Shown here one piece after another: positions 62,054 through 64,000 of a stretch of DNA of 64,000 bases. How positions within the stretch are numbered: position 1 is the first letter of the stretch; each line of letters begins with the position of its first letter. The position numbers and the translations under genes were made by a program. Under the pieces are notes generated by a model, which ran no database searches, had not been told where the DNA came from, and saw only the letters and a program-made list of their open reading frames with translations. Source of the stretch: UBA1930 sp943371535 (GTDB taxonomy: Bacteria; Bacteroidota; Bacteroidia; Chitinophagales; Chitinophagaceae); NCBI GenBank assembly GCA_943371535.1, contig CALRVE020000004.1:62001-126000 (forward strand), read 5' to 3'.

Positions 62054-63178
62054 ATGCAGTTAGCCGATTTGTATAGCAAAGCACTAAAGTTTGAATTTTT
62101 AAGTATAGAAGAAGGTATGTTTTTATTTGAACATGCTCCATTAGCAGAATTAATGTTTGTTGCCAATGAAATGAAAAAGCATCATGTACCACATGGAAAA
62201 GTAACTTGGCAAATTGATAGAAATGTAAATACCACCAATGTTTGTATTGCCAATTGTAAGTTTTGTAATTTTTATAGAATACCTGGACATGCAGAAGCAT
62301 ACATAACTGATATGCCTACTTACAGAAAGAAAATTGAAGAAACCATTCAGTATGGTGGTGATCAATTGTTATTACAAGGTGGGCATCATCCAGCATTAGG
62401 ATTAGATTTTTATACTAAAACATTTAGAGAGATTAAGCAAGAATATCCAACCATTAAATTACATGCACTTGGACCCCCAGAAATTGCACATATAACTAAA
62501 CTAGAGAAAAGTACACATCATGAAGTGTTGAAAGCTTTAAAAGAAGCAGGTTTAGATAGTTTGCCTGGTGCTGGTGCCGAAATTTTAATTGATAGAGTTC
62601 GCCGTTTAATTAGTAAAGGAAAATGTGGAGCAGATGAATGGTTGGCTGTAATGCATGAAGCCCATAAACTAGATATTACTACTAGTGCAACCATGATGTT
62701 TGGTCATGTAGAAACATTGGAAGAACGTTTTATACACTTAGTAAAAATTCGTGAAGTACAAGCCATGAAGCCCGAACATGCAAAAGGATTTTTAGCTTTT
62801 ATACCATGGACTTTTCAAGATGTAGATACTTTATTGGCAAGAATTAGAGGTGTGCAAAATTTAACCACTGCCGAAGAATACATTCGTATGATTGCCATTA
62901 GCCGAATTATGTTACCCAATGTAAAAAATATTCAAGCAAGTTGGTTAACAGTAGGTAAACAAACAGCACAAATTTGTTTAAATGCTGGTGCTAATGATTT
63001 TGGAAGTATTATGATTGAAGAAAATGTAGTAAGTGCAGCAGGTGCACCACATAGATTTACTTATAAAACCATTCAAGATGCTATTAAAGAAGCAGGTTTT
63101 GAACCTCAATTGCGTAATCAACAATATGAGTGGAGAGCAATTCCTGAAACTATTGAAGAGCAAGTGGTGAATTATTAA
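62054..63178 (+). CDS. mqnC: Dehypoxanthine futalosine cyclase (radical SAM)
   Basis: 374 residues. MqnC cyclises dehypoxanthine futalosine to cyclic DHFL in the futalosine route to menaquinone. The radical SAM cluster-binding motif is C64-x3-C68-x2-C71 (CIANCKFCNF). GGDQLLLQGGHHPALGLDF, LDSLPGAGAEILIDRVR and the C-terminal NDFGSIMIEENVVSAAGA are characteristic. Its presence suggests menaquinone is made by the futalosine pathway, with the other mqn genes elsewhere. Intact, ended by a strong terminator. Confidence 0.95.
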   Translation: MQLADLYSKALKFEFLSIEEGMFLFEHAPLAELMFVANEMKKHHVPHGKVTWQIDRNVNTTNVCIANCKFCNFYRIPGHAEAYITDMPTYRKKIEETIQYGGDQLLLQGGHHPALGLDFYTKTFREIKQEYPTIKLHALGPPEIAHITKLEKSTHHEVLKALKEAGLDSLPGAGAEILIDRVRRLISKGKCGADEWLAVMHEAHKLDITTSATMMFGHVETLEERFIHLVKIREVQAMKPEHAKGFLAFIPWTFQDVDTLLARIRGVQNLTTAEEYIRMIAISRIMLPNVKNIQASWLTVGKQTAQICLNAGANDFGSIMIEENVVSAAGAPHRFTYKTIQDAIKEAGFEPQLRNQQYEWRAIPETIEEQVVNY

Positions 63179-63201
63179 AACATCATTAATCCTTATACAA
63201 A

Positions 63202-63234
63202 AATTGCCCAACCTAATAAGTTGGGCAATTTTTT
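63202..63234 (+). terminator. mqnC terminator
   Basis: A perfect 11-bp stem (AATTGCCCAAC and GTTGGGCAATT) with a 7-nt loop, followed by TTTT. It lies 23 bases past the mqnC stop codon. Confidence 0.92.
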
Positions 63235-63324
63235 ATCCTTAATTAAATAGAAGAAAGAATTTTAAAAAACTGTAATAATTTTATAAGTAGCGTATCTGCC
63301 TTGTTTTTGTTAGTTTATAAACAA

Positions 63325-63720
63325 TTATTGCCTATAATAAAATTTAGAGCCAATTTTAAAATACGTTTTTGCATCGTTCATTGCCAAACCTATTACACCT
63401 CCTTTAACCCAAGTTGTACCGGTATAAGTCCAATTATAAGCTTCATAATATCCGCCTCTAACCATTTCAACTTCACTCAAGCATCTTCCTCCAACTGCTG
63501 AACTTGGAAAAACATTACCAGCCTGATTTAAATAGCCATTTCCATAAACTGTACTACTTGTACCAGTTATTCTAAAAGCAACTCCACTTCCAGATTCTTT
63601 CCAAATACCATTTATATCTTCATCTTTAAATGAGTTGGTTGAGTTTGCTGAATCTTCAGCATCTTTTGAACAGCCAATGAATAGGATAGCAATCATTGAC
63701 AAAAGGAATAATTTTTTCAT
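63325..63720 (-). CDS. Small lipoprotein, unknown function
   Basis: 131 residues from the ATG at 63720, which begins a lipoprotein signal peptide with lipobox FIGC (MKKLFLLSMIAILFIGCSKD). The mature part is beta-rich (INGIWKESGSGVAFRITGTS, TYFKIGSKFYYRQ) and reads like a compact beta-barrel or lipocalin-type lipoprotein, similar in plan to the one at 15698. No family recognised. Confidence 0.6.
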   Translation of the reverse strand: MKKLFLLSMIAILFIGCSKDAEDSANSTNSFKDEDINGIWKESGSGVAFRITGTSSTVYGNGYLNQAGNVFPSSAVGGRCLSEVEMVRGGYYEAYNWTYTGTTWVKGGVIGLAMNDAKTYFKIGSKFYYRQ

Positions 63721-63765
63721 TTTTAAAAGTTTAGATTGGTATAATGATTTTGAATAAAATAACAA

Positions 63766-64000
63766 TACGAAAGTGATTCAGATTGTTATCTAAAACAATA
63801 CCTATTAAGGAGTATTTTTAATATGCCATTATTAAGGTAACTACATTAATATCACCAATTTGTATATGATTACTCATTTTGTGAATTAGGATAAAAAAAT
63901 TCAACAACTTTATGGAAGTAAAAAATAAAAAAAGTTGATACCTAAAATCAAAAATTGAATAAAGCAATTCATTCAAATCAGTATAAACTGAGTGTTATTG
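63766..64000. other. Non-coding end of the window
   Basis: AT-rich, with no gene, hairpin or repeat that I can support. It may hold the promoter of a gene beyond the window. Confidence 0.4.

Overview
The window is AT-rich chromosomal DNA from a member of the Bacteroidota, most likely a Chitinophagaceae-like bacterium (inferred, not tested). The evidence is type IX secretion C-terminal sorting domains, many short lipoproteins with a cysteine lipobox, a TonB receptor, the futalosine-pathway enzyme MqnC, poor Shine-Dalgarno sites, and TAnnTTTG-type promoters that often sit 4-6 nt before the start codon. No rRNA, tRNA or CRISPR array was seen.

Layout. 0-7.4 kb is housekeeping: YjjG, an L,D-transpeptidase, a THUMP RNA methyltransferase, a DoxX-like membrane protein, a pseudouridine synthase flanked by 21-bp inverted repeats, and UvrB. 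7.6-19.1 kb is a signalling region: an exported WD40-caspase protein, a 7TM-DISM histidine kinase with its LuxR response regulator, a Lys/Glu-rich exported protein, then an operon encoding an unknown 140-aa protein, a 7TM membrane protein, a short histidine kinase and a response regulator, followed by a lone LuxR helix-turn-helix protein. 19.2-27.5 kb is accessory: an alkyltransferase-like protein, a 1.1-kb array of 218-bp repeats leading into a GxxExxY nuclease-like gene, an SSB without the acidic tail, a zinc-ribbon protein, and a compact operon of McrB-like AAA+ protein, YhcG/DUF1016 nuclease and DUF2357 McrC-like nuclease. This operon looks like a defence or type IV restriction locus.

27.5-54.7 kb returns to core genes: DnaB, PheT, ZapA, an exported D-aminoacylase-like amidohydrolase, a RelE-like toxin with a probable antitoxin, EngB, a TonB receptor with a haem-binding partner, GpmI, NadC, a SUI1 protein, a second pseudouridine synthase, a DCC-family gene that appears split, an LpxD-like acyltransferase, a DUF389 protein, PrfA, SodA, LVIVD-repeat proteins and an FAD oxidoreductase. 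54.7-55.4 kb is another repeat array. 55.4-64 kb carries acetyltransferase, DUF2809, NdpA, OmpA-like, DUF3820, secreted endonuclease I, PDZ-aspartyl protease and MqnC genes.

The two most interesting signals are these. (1) The GxxExxY gene lies between near-perfect terminal inverted repeats (20330-20801). Next to it are three shortened copies that keep both ends and the first ~17 codons but lack the rest of the gene, as MITEs do relative to a parent transposon. Related palindromic elements recur at 29.4, 55 and 57.7 kb. (2) The three-gene operon at 21.9-27.1 kb pairs an McrBC-like motor and nuclease with a second, unrelated PD-(D/E)XK nuclease.
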